Assembly (NCBI RefSeq): GCF_051390635.1
Contig: NZ_JBPODT010000004.1
Span: 310,001-374,000 of the forward strand
Origin: Microbaculum sp051390635
GTDB lineage: Bacteria; Pseudomonadota; Alphaproteobacteria; Rhizobiales; Tepidamorphaceae
DNA length: 64,000 bases
Direction: 5' to 3'
Shown: positions 1 to 7,910 of the stretch, in pieces
Layout: every line of letters begins with the position of its first letter
How positions within the stretch are numbered: the stretch's first letter is position 1
Position numbers and translations under genes: made by a program
Notes under the pieces: model-generated
Databases searched by the model: none
What the model was told of the DNA's origin: nothing
The model's input: the letters and a program-made list of their open reading frames with translations, nothing else

Positions 1-405
1 ACCGGGCTCGCTGAGATCGCCCCGTCGATCGACGCCATCCGCCAGGCGGCGAAGGACGGCGCGGGCCCGCCCCCCGCGGTCGCCTCCCGCATCGCGCTTT
101 TGACGGCCGTCGTGTCCGAGGCCGACTTCATCATCGTCGACAGGCGCGTTCTCGCCCCGCTTCCCAAGGGCGAGAGCAAGCACTGGCTGGCGGCGCTGGA
201 GGACCGGTTCATCGCGGTCGCCTATCGCCTGCAGCGGTTCGACGGCTGCATCGCCGGCGAGTCGCATGCGATCCTGCTCGACACGGAGCGGGCCGTCGCG
301 GTGGTGGAAGCGGACAATGCCGCGGACGCCGCCCGCGCCGTGGAAGCGGTCCTGAAGGAGGCCGGCGACGACGCCATGGAGGTGTTCGAAGCGGAAATGG
401 GCTGA
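1..405 (+). CDS. Hypothetical protein, 5' end outside the window
   Basis: The reading frame is open from the first base and ends with TGA at 403-405, giving at least 134 residues. No ATG occurs in the frame. The only internal start candidates are TTG at 100 and GTG at 112, and the residues before them look like ordinary coding sequence, so the gene very probably begins upstream of the window. The visible part is a soluble, mixed alpha/beta-looking polypeptide with an Ala/Glu-rich helix at the C-terminus and no membrane segment. I do not recognise the family. The last codons (GCGGAAATGGGC) are repeated once just after the stop, which looks like a small slippage duplication. Confidence 0.55.
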   Translation, partial: TGLAEIAPSIDAIRQAAKDGAGPPPAVASRIALLTAVVSEADFIIVDRRVLAPLPKGESKHWLAALEDRFIAVAYRLQRFDGCIAGESHAILLDTERAVAVVEADNAADAARAVEAVLKEAGDDAMEVFEAEMG

Positions 406-526
406 GGCGGAAATGGGCCGAGGCGGGAACCAGCCGACGGGCAGAGCCGCGCGCTCTTGATTTCGCCGTGCCGTCCGTGCGACAGCGAGCGGCGACAAAC
501 ATTCCTTGCGTGAGCGACAGCTACCC

Positions 527-763
527 ATGACCCATACACCGCACGAACTGCACGAAGAATTCCCGGAATACGCCGAAAAGATCCACGAGCTGAAGACGGC
601 CAACACCCACTTCCACAAGCTCGCCGAGGAGTATCATCGCCTCAACCGCGACATTCATCGCGCCGAGACCGATGTCGAGCCGACCACCGACGATCATCTG
701 GAAGAGATGAAGAAGGCGCGGCTGAAGCTGAAGGACGATATCTTCGGCATGCTGAACGCCTGA
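527..763 (+). CDS. YdcH family (DUF465) small protein
   Basis: A 78-residue, highly charged, helical protein rich in His, Glu and Lys, with the heptad-like pattern and short length typical of the YdcH/DUF465 family. These are small cytosolic proteins of unknown function, common and often present in several copies in Alphaproteobacteria. The frame could open at TTG 506, but the ATG at 527 gives the usual family length and N-terminus, so I place the start there. It lies 29 bases before the allantoinase gene and may be co-transcribed with it. No membrane or signal segment is visible. The family call rests on length and composition, so it is good but not certain. Confidence 0.8.
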   Translation: MTHTPHELHEEFPEYAEKIHELKTANTHFHKLAEEYHRLNRDIHRAETDVEPTTDDHLEEMKKARLKLKDDIFGMLNA

Positions 764-792
764 GGCATCCCCGGGCGCCGGAGGGCCCCGCC

Positions 793-1710
793 ATGACGGA
801 TCCCGCCTATCCGCGCGACATGATCGGATACGGCCGCGCCGTGCCGGTGGCCGACTGGCCGGCCGGCGCGCGCATCGCCGTCCAGTTCGTCATCAACTAC
901 GAGGAAGGCGGCGAGAACTCGATCCTGCACGGGGACGCCGCCTCCGAGGCCTTTCTGTCGGAGACCATCGGCGCGGAGCCGTGGCCCGGCAAGCGCCACC
1001 TGAACATGGAGTCGGTCTACGAATACGGCTCGCGGGCCGGATTCTGGCGGCTGTGGCGCCTGTTCGCCTCCCGCGGGGTGCCGGTCACCGTCTATGGCGT
1101 GGCCATGGCGCTGGCCCGCAACCCGGACGCCGTCGCGGCCATGCAGGAGGCCGACTGGGAGATCGCCAGCCACGGCTACCGCTGGATCGAGTATCGCGAC
1201 ATCGCCGAGGACGTGGAGCGCCGGCACCTGAACGAGGCGATCCGCATCCATACGGAGACGACCGGCGCGCGGCCGCTGGGCTGGTATCTGGGCCGCTGCT
1301 CGGAGAACACGCGAAGGCTGGTGATGGAGGAAGGCGGCTTCCTCTACGACTCCGATTCCTACGCCGACGACCTGCCCTACTGGGTTTCAGGGCCCAGGGG
1401 GCCGCATCTCGTCATCCCCTACACGCTGGATGCCAACGACATGCGCTTCGCCACGGCGCAGGGGTTCAATTCCGGCGACCAGTTCCACGCCTATCTGCGC
1501 GACAGCTTCGACGTGCTCTATGCCGAGGGCGCCGAGCGTCCGAGGATGATGTCGATCGGGCTGCACTGCCGGCTCGCCGGCCGGCCGGGACGCGCGGCGG
1601 CGCTGGCGCGATTCCTCGACTACGTGCTCGAGCACGAGGACGCCTGGGTGTGCCGGCGCGTCGACATCGCCCGGCACTGGCACAGCCGTCACACGCCGGC
1701 CGCCCGATAA
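793..1710 (+). CDS. puuE: Allantoinase, PuuE type (polysaccharide deacetylase fold)
   Basis: A 305-residue protein of the polysaccharide deacetylase superfamily that matches the PuuE allantoinase subgroup in length and in its N-terminal pattern (PRDMIGYG, then INYEEGGE). PuuE-type enzymes open the hydantoin ring of allantoin to allantoate in purine catabolism and are unrelated to the amidohydrolase-type AllB allantoinases. Other visible blocks are EIASHGYRW around residue 125, a GWYLGR segment around 158, and YDSDSYADDLPYW near 180. No other ureide gene is next to it, so allantoin is inferred from the family alone; a related cyclic amide is possible. The start is ATG 793. It converges on phaC with only 17 bases between the stops. 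Confidence 0.85.
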   Translation: MTDPAYPRDMIGYGRAVPVADWPAGARIAVQFVINYEEGGENSILHGDAASEAFLSETIGAEPWPGKRHLNMESVYEYGSRAGFWRLWRLFASRGVPVTVYGVAMALARNPDAVAAMQEADWEIASHGYRWIEYRDIAEDVERRHLNEAIRIHTETTGARPLGWYLGRCSENTRRLVMEEGGFLYDSDSYADDLPYWVSGPRGPHLVIPYTLDANDMRFATAQGFNSGDQFHAYLRDSFDVLYAEGAERPRMMSIGLHCRLAGRPGRAAALARFLDYVLEHEDAWVCRRVDIARHWHSRHTPAAR

Positions 1711-1727
1711 CCGCTGTCTGACGCCCG

Positions 1728-3578
1728 TCAGGTTCCGTAGACGTAGGTTCCCGGCGCATCCTCGAGGCAGGGCAGGCCCGCCTTCGGCGCGCCCATCGGC
1801 GGCGGCGCGACCAGATCCTGGCCACCGTGCCGCTTCAGCCAGGCGTCCCATTCCAGCCACCACGAGCCGTCCTTCTGTTCCGCGCAGGGCAGCCACTCGT
1901 CCGGGCTGTGATAGGGCGAATCGTCGACGCGGGTGGCGATGCGGTAGCGGCGGTTCGGGTGCCCGGGCTCCGACACGATGCCGGCATTGTGGCCGCCGGA
2001 GGTGAGCACGAAGGTCACGTCGGTATTGGTGAACAGGTGCAGCTTGTAGACCGAGCGCCACGGGGCGATGTGGTCCCGCTCGGTGCCGACGAGGAAGAAC
2101 GGCACGCGGATGTCGCGCAGCGCGATGACGCGGCCCTCGACGGCGAAACGGCCCGCCGTCAGCCGGTTCTCCAGGAACAGGCCGCGCAGATATTCGGAAT
2201 GCATGCGCGCGGGCATGCGCGTCTGGTCGGCGTTCCAGGCCATCAGGTCGTTCTGCGAGCCGCGTTCGCCGAGCACGTATTCGCGCACCATCTTCGACCA
2301 GACCAGATCGTTCGACCTGAGAAGCTGGAAGGCGCCGGCCATCTGGTGGGTGTCGAGGACGCCCTGGTCCCACATCATGTCCTCGAGGAAGGCGATCTGC
2401 CATTCGTCGACGAACAGCATCAGCTCGCCGGCCTCCGAGAAGTCGGTCTGGGCGGCGAGCAGGGTGACGGAGGCGAGCCGATGGTCGCGGCGGCGCCCCA
2501 TGGTGGCCGCGGCGATGGCCAGCAGCGTGCCGCCGAGGCAATAGCCGCAGGCGTGGATCTTCTCGTGCGGCACGATCTTGCCGACCGCGTCGATCGCCGC
2601 CATCACGCCCTGAGTGCGATAGTCGTCAAGGCTGATGTCGGCATCCTTGCCGGTCGGGTTGCGCCAGGAGATCATGAACACGGTATGGCCCTGGCCGACC
2701 AGCCATTTGACCAGCGAGTTCTCCGGCGACAGGTCGAGGATGTAGTACTTCATGATCCAGGCCGGGACGATCAGCACCGGCTCCTTGGCGACCTTCTTGG
2801 TCGTCGGCGCATACTGGATCAGCTCGATCAGGTCGTTGCGGTAGACGACCTTGCCGGGGGTCACGGCAACGGTCTCGCCGACGCGCCACTGCTCCAGCCC
2901 GGCCGGCCGCTGGCCCGCGAGGTGCCGGCTGGCATCCTCCATCAGGTTGCGCCAGCCCTGGGCCAGATTGCCGCCGCCGGTACGCAGGATCGTCTGCTGG
3001 ATCTGCGGATTGGTGAGCGCGGAGTTGGACGGCGCCAGCACGTCGACCAGCTGGTCGGTCATGAAGGCGACCCGATCGGCGTTCTTCGAGTTCATGCCCC
3101 GGATCGGCTCGGTCGCCGCCCGCCACCAGTCCTCGACGGCGAGATAGGACTGCACCATCAGGTCGAACGGGCGCGCCTTCCAGGTCGGATCGTCGAAGCG
3201 ACGGTCTCCGGCTTTCGGCGCGAACGGCGCGTCGACGCCGTCGGTGCCGCGGGTGGCGGCATAGGCGGCGATCCTGGCCGCGTCGACGACCGCCTTCTGG
3301 GCGAGCTCGGTCTGGCGCCCCGTGGAGGCGGCCAGATGCGTCGACCAGTCCGCCCAGGCGCTCGCCAGCGCCCAGGGCGAGATGCCCTGCGTCCAGCGGG
3401 CTAGCAGCGCGCGGTTGACGCGATCGAGCGTGTCGAGGCGCGGCGCAAGGTCGGCCTTGGACGCTTCGGGTTGGCGCTGCCCGGGCGATGCCGGACGCCG
3501 CGATGCGGTTTTTCCCGTGCCGGCCTTCGTTTCGGCACGATCGGAGACGACGGTGAGCTTCGGAGCGGTACTTGCCAT
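1728..3578 (-). CDS. phaC: Class I poly(3-hydroxyalkanoate) synthase
   Basis: A 616-residue PHA synthase, the enzyme that polymerises hydroxyacyl-CoA into storage granules. The alpha/beta-hydrolase core carries the lipase-like box GYCLGG with the nucleophile Cys347. The catalytic His lies in GGHNAGIVSEPG, and an Asp in GTERDHIAPW fits the rest of the triad region. The N-terminal PhaC domain (about residues 70-240) and single-subunit length point to class I. The frame stays open far upstream by chance. I choose the ATG at 3578 (MASTAPKL), with ATG 3605 as the alternative; no strong ribosome site decides between them. It is transcribed divergently from a phasin gene, a normal arrangement for granule genes. 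Confidence 0.95.
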   Translation of the reverse strand: MASTAPKLTVVSDRAETKAGTGKTASRRPASPGQRQPEASKADLAPRLDTLDRVNRALLARWTQGISPWALASAWADWSTHLAASTGRQTELAQKAVVDAARIAAYAATRGTDGVDAPFAPKAGDRRFDDPTWKARPFDLMVQSYLAVEDWWRAATEPIRGMNSKNADRVAFMTDQLVDVLAPSNSALTNPQIQQTILRTGGGNLAQGWRNLMEDASRHLAGQRPAGLEQWRVGETVAVTPGKVVYRNDLIELIQYAPTTKKVAKEPVLIVPAWIMKYYILDLSPENSLVKWLVGQGHTVFMISWRNPTGKDADISLDDYRTQGVMAAIDAVGKIVPHEKIHACGYCLGGTLLAIAAATMGRRRDHRLASVTLLAAQTDFSEAGELMLFVDEWQIAFLEDMMWDQGVLDTHQMAGAFQLLRSNDLVWSKMVREYVLGERGSQNDLMAWNADQTRMPARMHSEYLRGLFLENRLTAGRFAVEGRVIALRDIRVPFFLVGTERDHIAPWRSVYKLHLFTNTDVTFVLTSGGHNAGIVSEPGHPNRRYRIATRVDDSPYHSPDEWLPCAEQKDGSWWLEWDAWLKRHGGQDLVAPPPMGAPKAGLPCLEDAPGTYVYGT

Positions 3579-3689
3579 GGGTCGCTGCCATTCCAATGCG
3601 GGCATCGGATCGTTGATCGCCCTCAAAGCGCTTAGCGCGCAATCATGGCAATACATAATCTCTGTGGCATGAAATGGGAGGTTCTGGTC

Positions 3690-4061
3690 ATGCCAGCGAA
3701 AAGGAAACCAGCGGCCGAGAAGGCCACCAACAACCTGATGATGTTCAACCAGGAAGCGTTCGAGACGGCCATCGAGATGCAGATGGGCTTCCTCGAGACC
3801 GCGACCCGGTTCGCCAAGGAATTCACCGATTTCGCGGTGCGGCGGGCCGAAGCGAACAGCGAGGACCTGGCCAAGTTCGCCGGGGCCAAGTCGCCGCCCG
3901 AGCTGCTGCAGATGCAGCTCGAGCATATGCGCGCGATGTTCGAGGACTACACGACGGAGGCCAACCGCCTGATCGGCCTTGCCGGCGAGACGATCGGCGA
4001 GGGCAGCGAGGCGGTCCGCTCGAGCTTTCTCAGCAAGGACGAGCTGAAAAAGGCAGGCTGA
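3690..4061 (+). CDS. Phasin family protein
   Basis: A 123-residue, almost wholly helical protein of the phasin type, which coats PHA granules and controls their number and size. It has a Lys/Ala-rich N-terminus, amphipathic helices around the MQMGFLETATRFAKEFTDFA region and no membrane segment. The ATG at 3690 is preceded by GGAGG with good spacing, which favours it over the in-frame ATG at 3645. The gene is divergent from phaC, so both granule functions share a 111-base control region. Sequence identity among phasins is low, so the call leans on context as well as on length and helix content. Confidence 0.85.
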   Translation: MPAKRKPAAEKATNNLMMFNQEAFETAIEMQMGFLETATRFAKEFTDFAVRRAEANSEDLAKFAGAKSPPELLQMQLEHMRAMFEDYTTEANRLIGLAGETIGEGSEAVRSSFLSKDELKKAG

Positions 4062-4101
4062 GGCCCGAGAGTCGCAGACGACCGAATGGCCGCCCGGTCG
4101 C

Positions 4102-4133
4102 CCGGGCGGGTGACCGGGCGGGTGACCGGGCGG
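4102..4133. repeat. Tandem 12-base repeat
   Basis: Two perfect copies of CCGGGCGGGTGA (4102-4113 and 4114-4125) followed by a partial third copy, in the space between the phasin and the universal stress protein gene. It looks like simple replication slippage in GC-rich DNA. A regulatory role is possible but unsupported. Confidence 0.7.
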
Positions 4134-4175
4134 TTGCGATTGCCCGACCGGCGGGCCGGCGGGTAGAGTGGCGCC

Positions 4176-5006
4176 ATGACCATTCGCAAGATCGTGGTGC
4201 CGGTACACGGGCATGCCGGAGACAGGGAGCGGCTGATTGCCGCAGGGGCGGTTGCGGCGCGGCTTTCGGCGCGCATCGAGGCGGTTTTCCTGCGCCACGA
4301 TCCGCGCGAGGCGTTGCCGTTCGTGACCGGCTACATCGCCAAGGATATCACCGACCAGTTCACCGACGCGCTGAAAGCCGAAGACGACGCGGCGGAAGCG
4401 CAGGCGCGGGCGACGCTGCAAGAGCTTTCATCGGATCCGCGGCTGGCCGGGGTCGAGTTCGAGGCCTTTCCCGGCCCGATCGAGGAGACCGTGGTGCGGC
4501 GGGCCCGCTGCGCCGATCTCGTCGCCGCGTCCCCCTACCGGGCGGACGAACTCGCCGACATCCGGCGGGTCCGCGACGCGGCGCTGTTCGATTCCGGACG
4601 GCCGGTCCTGATCGCGCCGCCGGACGCACCCTCCGTCGTGGGAAGCCGCTGCCTGGTCGCCTGGGACGGCAGCGCCGTGGCGGCGCGCGCGGTGGAGGCC
4701 TCGCTGCCGCTGCTGAGCAACGCCGAGGAAGTGAACGTGCTGGTCGTCGAGACGGACGGCCCGCGGATACGGGACACCGAGGAGATCATCGAGTATCTAG
4801 ACCTGCACGGGGCGGACGCGGAGATCGTCCGCGCGCCGCTGCAGGGCACGATCGGCGCGACCATGGTGGCGCAGGCCGAGGCGCTGCAGACCGACCTCCT
4901 CATCATGGGCGCCTACGGCCACGCATGGCTGCGCGAGCACATGCTCGGCGGTACGACGCGGTACGTGATGCTGGAAACCAGAACCGCCGTGCTGATGGCG
5001 CACTAG
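4176..5006 (+). CDS. Universal stress protein, tandem UspA domains
   Basis: A 276-residue protein made of two UspA folds. The first (about 1-150) begins with the strand IRKIVVPVHG and is degenerate. The second (about 155-276) has CLVAWDGS at its first strand and the nucleotide-binding type loop GAYGHAWLREHMLGGTTRYV near its end, so only the second domain looks fit to bind ATP. Such proteins act in the cytoplasm in stress and starvation survival. It lies downstream of the phasin and upstream of a strong hairpin that separates it from the convergent alcohol dehydrogenase. The start ATG at 4176 has no strong ribosome-binding site. The family call is firm; the exact role is unknown. Confidence 0.9.
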   Translation: MTIRKIVVPVHGHAGDRERLIAAGAVAARLSARIEAVFLRHDPREALPFVTGYIAKDITDQFTDALKAEDDAAEAQARATLQELSSDPRLAGVEFEAFPGPIEETVVRRARCADLVAASPYRADELADIRRVRDAALFDSGRPVLIAPPDAPSVVGSRCLVAWDGSAVAARAVEASLPLLSNAEEVNVLVVETDGPRIRDTEEIIEYLDLHGADAEIVRAPLQGTIGATMVAQAEALQTDLLIMGAYGHAWLREHMLGGTTRYVMLETRTAVLMAH

Positions 5007-5034
5007 CCGTGAGCCGCCGTTCCGGGCGGCAAGC

Positions 5035-5054
5035 GGGGCGGCCGGTGCCGCCCC
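5035..5054. terminator. GC-rich hairpin between convergent genes
   Basis: GGGGCGGC at 5035-5042 pairs perfectly with GCCGCCCC at 5047-5054 across a CGGT loop. It lies between the stop of the universal stress protein gene and the stop of the alcohol dehydrogenase gene on the other strand. The T-run is very short, so it may be a weak bidirectional terminator or only an mRNA-end stabiliser. Confidence 0.55.
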
Positions 5055-5063
5055 TTGTCGATC

Positions 5064-6221
5064 TCACACCTCGCCCCTGAGCGCCCTGTCGAAGACGGCC
5101 CGCGCCATCTCCTTGGTCACGGCGACGGGATTGCCGCCGGCGGTCGGGTCGGCGATGGCCATCTCGGCGATCAGGTCGGCCTTGCCGGCGTCGACGCCGA
5201 GTTCCGCGACGGTGTGGGGGATGCCGATTTCCCGGCGCAGGTCCAGGATCCACCGCAGGAACGCGTCGAAGGACGGCTCCAGGCCGCAATAGGCGGCGAG
5301 CCGTACGATGCGCGCCTCGATCGCGGCCCGGTTGGCGACCAGCACATAGGGCATGAACACCGCGTTGGTCAGGCCGTGGTGGGTGTCGTAGAGGGCGCCG
5401 ACGGGATGCGACAGAGAATGGATTGCGCCGAGGCCCTTCTGGAAGGCAGTGGCGCCCATGGCGGCGGCGGCCATCATGTTGGCGCGCGCCTCGATGTCCG
5501 TGCCGTCGGCGACCGCGCGCGGCAGGTAGTCCTTGCACAGCCTGACGCCTTCCGCGCCGATGCCGTCGGCCATCGGGTGATAGCCCGGGGCGCAATAGGC
5601 CTCCAGGCAGTGGGCGAGCGCGTCCATGCCGGTGCCGGCGGTGAGTTTCGGCGGCAGGCCGACGGTCAGCTCGGGATCGCAGATGACGATCTTCGGCAGC
5701 ATGTCGGGGTGGAAGATCACCTTCTTGGTATGCGTCGCCTCGTTGGTGACGACGCCGGCGCGACCGACCTCGGAGCCGGTGCCCGCCGTGGTCGGCACGG
5801 CGACGATGGGGGCGATGCCGTCGCGGTTGGCGCGCGTCCACCAGTCGCCGACATCCTCGAAGTCCCAGATCGGCCGGGTCTGGGCGGCCATGAAGGCCAC
5901 GCACTTGCCGGCATCGAGGGCGCTGCCGCCGCCGACGGCGACGACGCCGTCATGGCCGCCGGCGCGGAACATCTCGACGCCGCCGGTGACGTTGGCCTCG
6001 ACCGGGTTGGGGCGGACGTCGGAATAGACCGCCGTCGACAGGCCGGCCTTGGTCAGGATTTCGACCATGTCGGCGATCATCGGCAGGCCGGCGAGGCCCG
6101 GATCGGTGACCAACAGCGGGTTGGACATGCCGACGGCCTTGCAGGCCTCGGCAAGCTCGGAAATGCGGCCGGGGCCGAAGCGCACGGCGGTGGGGTAGTT
6201 CCAGTTGGCGGTGAGGTTCAT
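5064..6221 (-). CDS. Iron-containing alcohol dehydrogenase
   Basis: A 385-residue group III (iron-type) alcohol dehydrogenase. The NAD(P)-binding part carries GGGSALDAGK around residue 97 and TTAGTGSE around 147. The metal ligands expected of the family are visible as Asp and His in MDALAHCLEAY, the first His of HSLSHPVG, and the HH of YDTHHG. The substrate cannot be read from sequence. It is the last gene of a minus-strand series that includes an aldehyde dehydrogenase and a glutamine-synthetase-like ligase, so an alcohol group on a gamma-glutamylated compound is a reasonable guess. ATG 6221 has AGGAG in front with good spacing. A palindromic repeat pair lies between it and the upstream aldehyde dehydrogenase gene. 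Confidence 0.92.
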   Translation of the reverse strand: MNLTANWNYPTAVRFGPGRISELAEACKAVGMSNPLLVTDPGLAGLPMIADMVEILTKAGLSTAVYSDVRPNPVEANVTGGVEMFRAGGHDGVVAVGGGSALDAGKCVAFMAAQTRPIWDFEDVGDWWTRANRDGIAPIVAVPTTAGTGSEVGRAGVVTNEATHTKKVIFHPDMLPKIVICDPELTVGLPPKLTAGTGMDALAHCLEAYCAPGYHPMADGIGAEGVRLCKDYLPRAVADGTDIEARANMMAAAAMGATAFQKGLGAIHSLSHPVGALYDTHHGLTNAVFMPYVLVANRAAIEARIVRLAAYCGLEPSFDAFLRWILDLRREIGIPHTVAELGVDAGKADLIAEMAIADPTAGGNPVAVTKEMARAVFDRALRGEV

Positions 6222-6284
6222 TCGGAGCTCCTGAAAACGTCGGCGGCATGCGTGAGCGCCGGCTGGTCAGTGACTGGTCTTGGT

Positions 6285-6413
6285 CCGCTCATTCCCGCGA
6301 CTGCGGGGATCGGGCCCGCGACTGCGGGGATCGGGGCCGCGAAAGCGGGAATCGCGCTGCGACTTGCCGCCGGTATCCCGTCGGGCGATCCCCGCTTGCG
6401 CGGGGATGAGCGG
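6285..6413. repeat. REPIN-like inverted pair of palindromic repeats, copy A
   Basis: The left unit begins CCGCTCATTCCCGCG and includes two perfect 21-base tandem copies (6294-6314 and 6315-6335) and a third diverged copy. The right unit, ending GGGGATGAGCGG at 6413, is the same element in inverse orientation. Each unit folds on itself (CCCGC...GCGGG). It lies between the aldehyde dehydrogenase and alcohol dehydrogenase genes. Related pairs occur at 25384-25474 and 38820-38905, with a single unit at 42354-42375. Confidence 0.75.
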
Positions 6414-6430
6414 TCTGCGGGACGTCCGCA

Positions 6431-7825
6431 TCAGGCGAAGCTGGTGCGCATGTGCCAGGACTTCGGCCGGGTCAGCGTCTCGTAGCCGACCTTCGACAGG
6501 GTGGCGCCGCGGCCGGTGTCCTTGACCCCGGTCCAGGCGAGCGCGGGATCGAGATAGTCGCAGCGGTTCATGAACACGGTGCCGGTCTCCACCCTGTCGC
6601 CGATCTGCTCGGCCGCCGACAGATCGCCGGTCCACACCGAGGCCGTCAGGCCATAGGGGCTGTCGTTCATGAGCTGCACCGCCTCGTCGTCGTCGGCGAC
6701 GGACATGATGCCGACGACCGGGCCGAAGGATTCCTCGACCATAACCGCCATCTGGTGGTTCACGTCGGTGAGCACCTGCGGGGCCATGTAGGGGCTGCCC
6801 GCGGCGTCGCGCGGAAACGCCTTCGGGTCGAGATGCGCCCGGGCGCCGGCGCGCACGGCGGCGTCGATCTGGCCGCGGACGAAATCGGCGGCCTCGCCCT
6901 TGACCATCGGGCCGAGCGTGGTCGCGTCCTCGAGCGGATCGCCGAGCACGTACTGGCGGGCGAGATCGACGAAGCCGTCGACGAACTCGGAATAGACGTC
7001 GCGGTGCACGTAGATGCGCTCGATGCCGCAGCAGGACTGGCCGGAATTGAAGAACGCGCCGTCGACAAGGTTCTCGATCGACTGCGTCATGTCGCAGTCG
7101 GCGCGGACATAGGCCGGGTCCTTGCCGCCGAGTTCCAGACCGAGGCCGGTGAAGGTGCCGGAGGCGGCCGCCTCCATCGCCTTGCCACCGACGACCGAGC
7201 CGGTGAAGTTGACCTGGTCGACATGGCCGCCGGAGATGATCCGCGCCGTCTGGCCGTGGCTGAGCGTGAGGTTGCGGAACAGGCCGGACGGCAGCCCGGC
7301 GGCGTCGAAGGCCTGCTGGAAGCGGTCGCCGACGAGCAGGGTCTGGGCGGCGTGCTTGAGGATCACCGCGTTGCCGGCCATCAGCGCCGGGACGATCGAA
7401 TTGACCGCGGTCAGATATGGAAAGTTCCAGGGCGCGACGACGAAGACGACGCCGAGCGGCTCGCGGCTGATCCAGCGGCGAAAGTTCTCCTTCGGCGCCG
7501 GATCGATGCGGGCGAGCGCCAGGTCGGCGATATCGATCATGTGGCGGGCGCGCTCCTCGAAGCCGCGCAGCTCGCCGGCGCCGAACTTCACCGGACGGCC
7601 CATCTGCCAGGCCAGTTCCGGTACGATCTCGTCGCGCATGGCCAGCATGGCGTCGACGGCGGTGGAGCAGATGCGGGCGCGCTCGAAGACGGGCAGACGC
7701 TTCCATTCGGCCTGGGCGGATCGCGCCGCGGCGATCGCGGCATCGACTTCGGTGTCCGGGGTCAGCGGACGCTCGGCGTAGAGTTCGCCGTTGACGGGGG
7801 AAATACAGCGCACGGTGTCGGTCAT
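6431..7825 (-). CDS. NAD(P)-dependent aldehyde dehydrogenase
   Basis: A 464-residue member of the aldehyde dehydrogenase superfamily. Family signatures are PWNFPYLTAVN (about 132-142), FTGSVVGGKAM (about 208), the general-base Glu in LELGGKDPAYV, and the nucleophile Cys in NSGQSCCGIERIYV. It would oxidise an aldehyde to an acid in the cytoplasm. Subfamily and substrate are not readable. It is 86 bases downstream of the glutamine-synthetase-like gene and upstream of the iron alcohol dehydrogenase, so an alcohol-to-aldehyde-to-acid sequence on the same compound is likely. It is not next to betA, although a betaine aldehyde role cannot be excluded from sequence alone. Confidence 0.92.
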   Translation of the reverse strand: MTDTVRCISPVNGELYAERPLTPDTEVDAAIAAARSAQAEWKRLPVFERARICSTAVDAMLAMRDEIVPELAWQMGRPVKFGAGELRGFEERARHMIDIADLALARIDPAPKENFRRWISREPLGVVFVVAPWNFPYLTAVNSIVPALMAGNAVILKHAAQTLLVGDRFQQAFDAAGLPSGLFRNLTLSHGQTARIISGGHVDQVNFTGSVVGGKAMEAAASGTFTGLGLELGGKDPAYVRADCDMTQSIENLVDGAFFNSGQSCCGIERIYVHRDVYSEFVDGFVDLARQYVLGDPLEDATTLGPMVKGEAADFVRGQIDAAVRAGARAHLDPKAFPRDAAGSPYMAPQVLTDVNHQMAVMVEESFGPVVGIMSVADDDEAVQLMNDSPYGLTASVWTGDLSAAEQIGDRVETGTVFMNRCDYLDPALAWTGVKDTGRGATLSKVGYETLTRPKSWHMRTSFA

Positions 7826-7910
7826 GGCACTTACTGATCCGGTATAGAAACGGGTTACGTCATTCGAAGGGACGGCCGGCGCGAGTCAACTGCGGCACGG
7901 CGTCCCGCGT

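Noticed and set aside
3579..4421. Upstream extension of the phaC frame
   Set aside because: It would cross the phasin gene and its control region on the other strand. PHA synthase homology starts after the chosen ATG.
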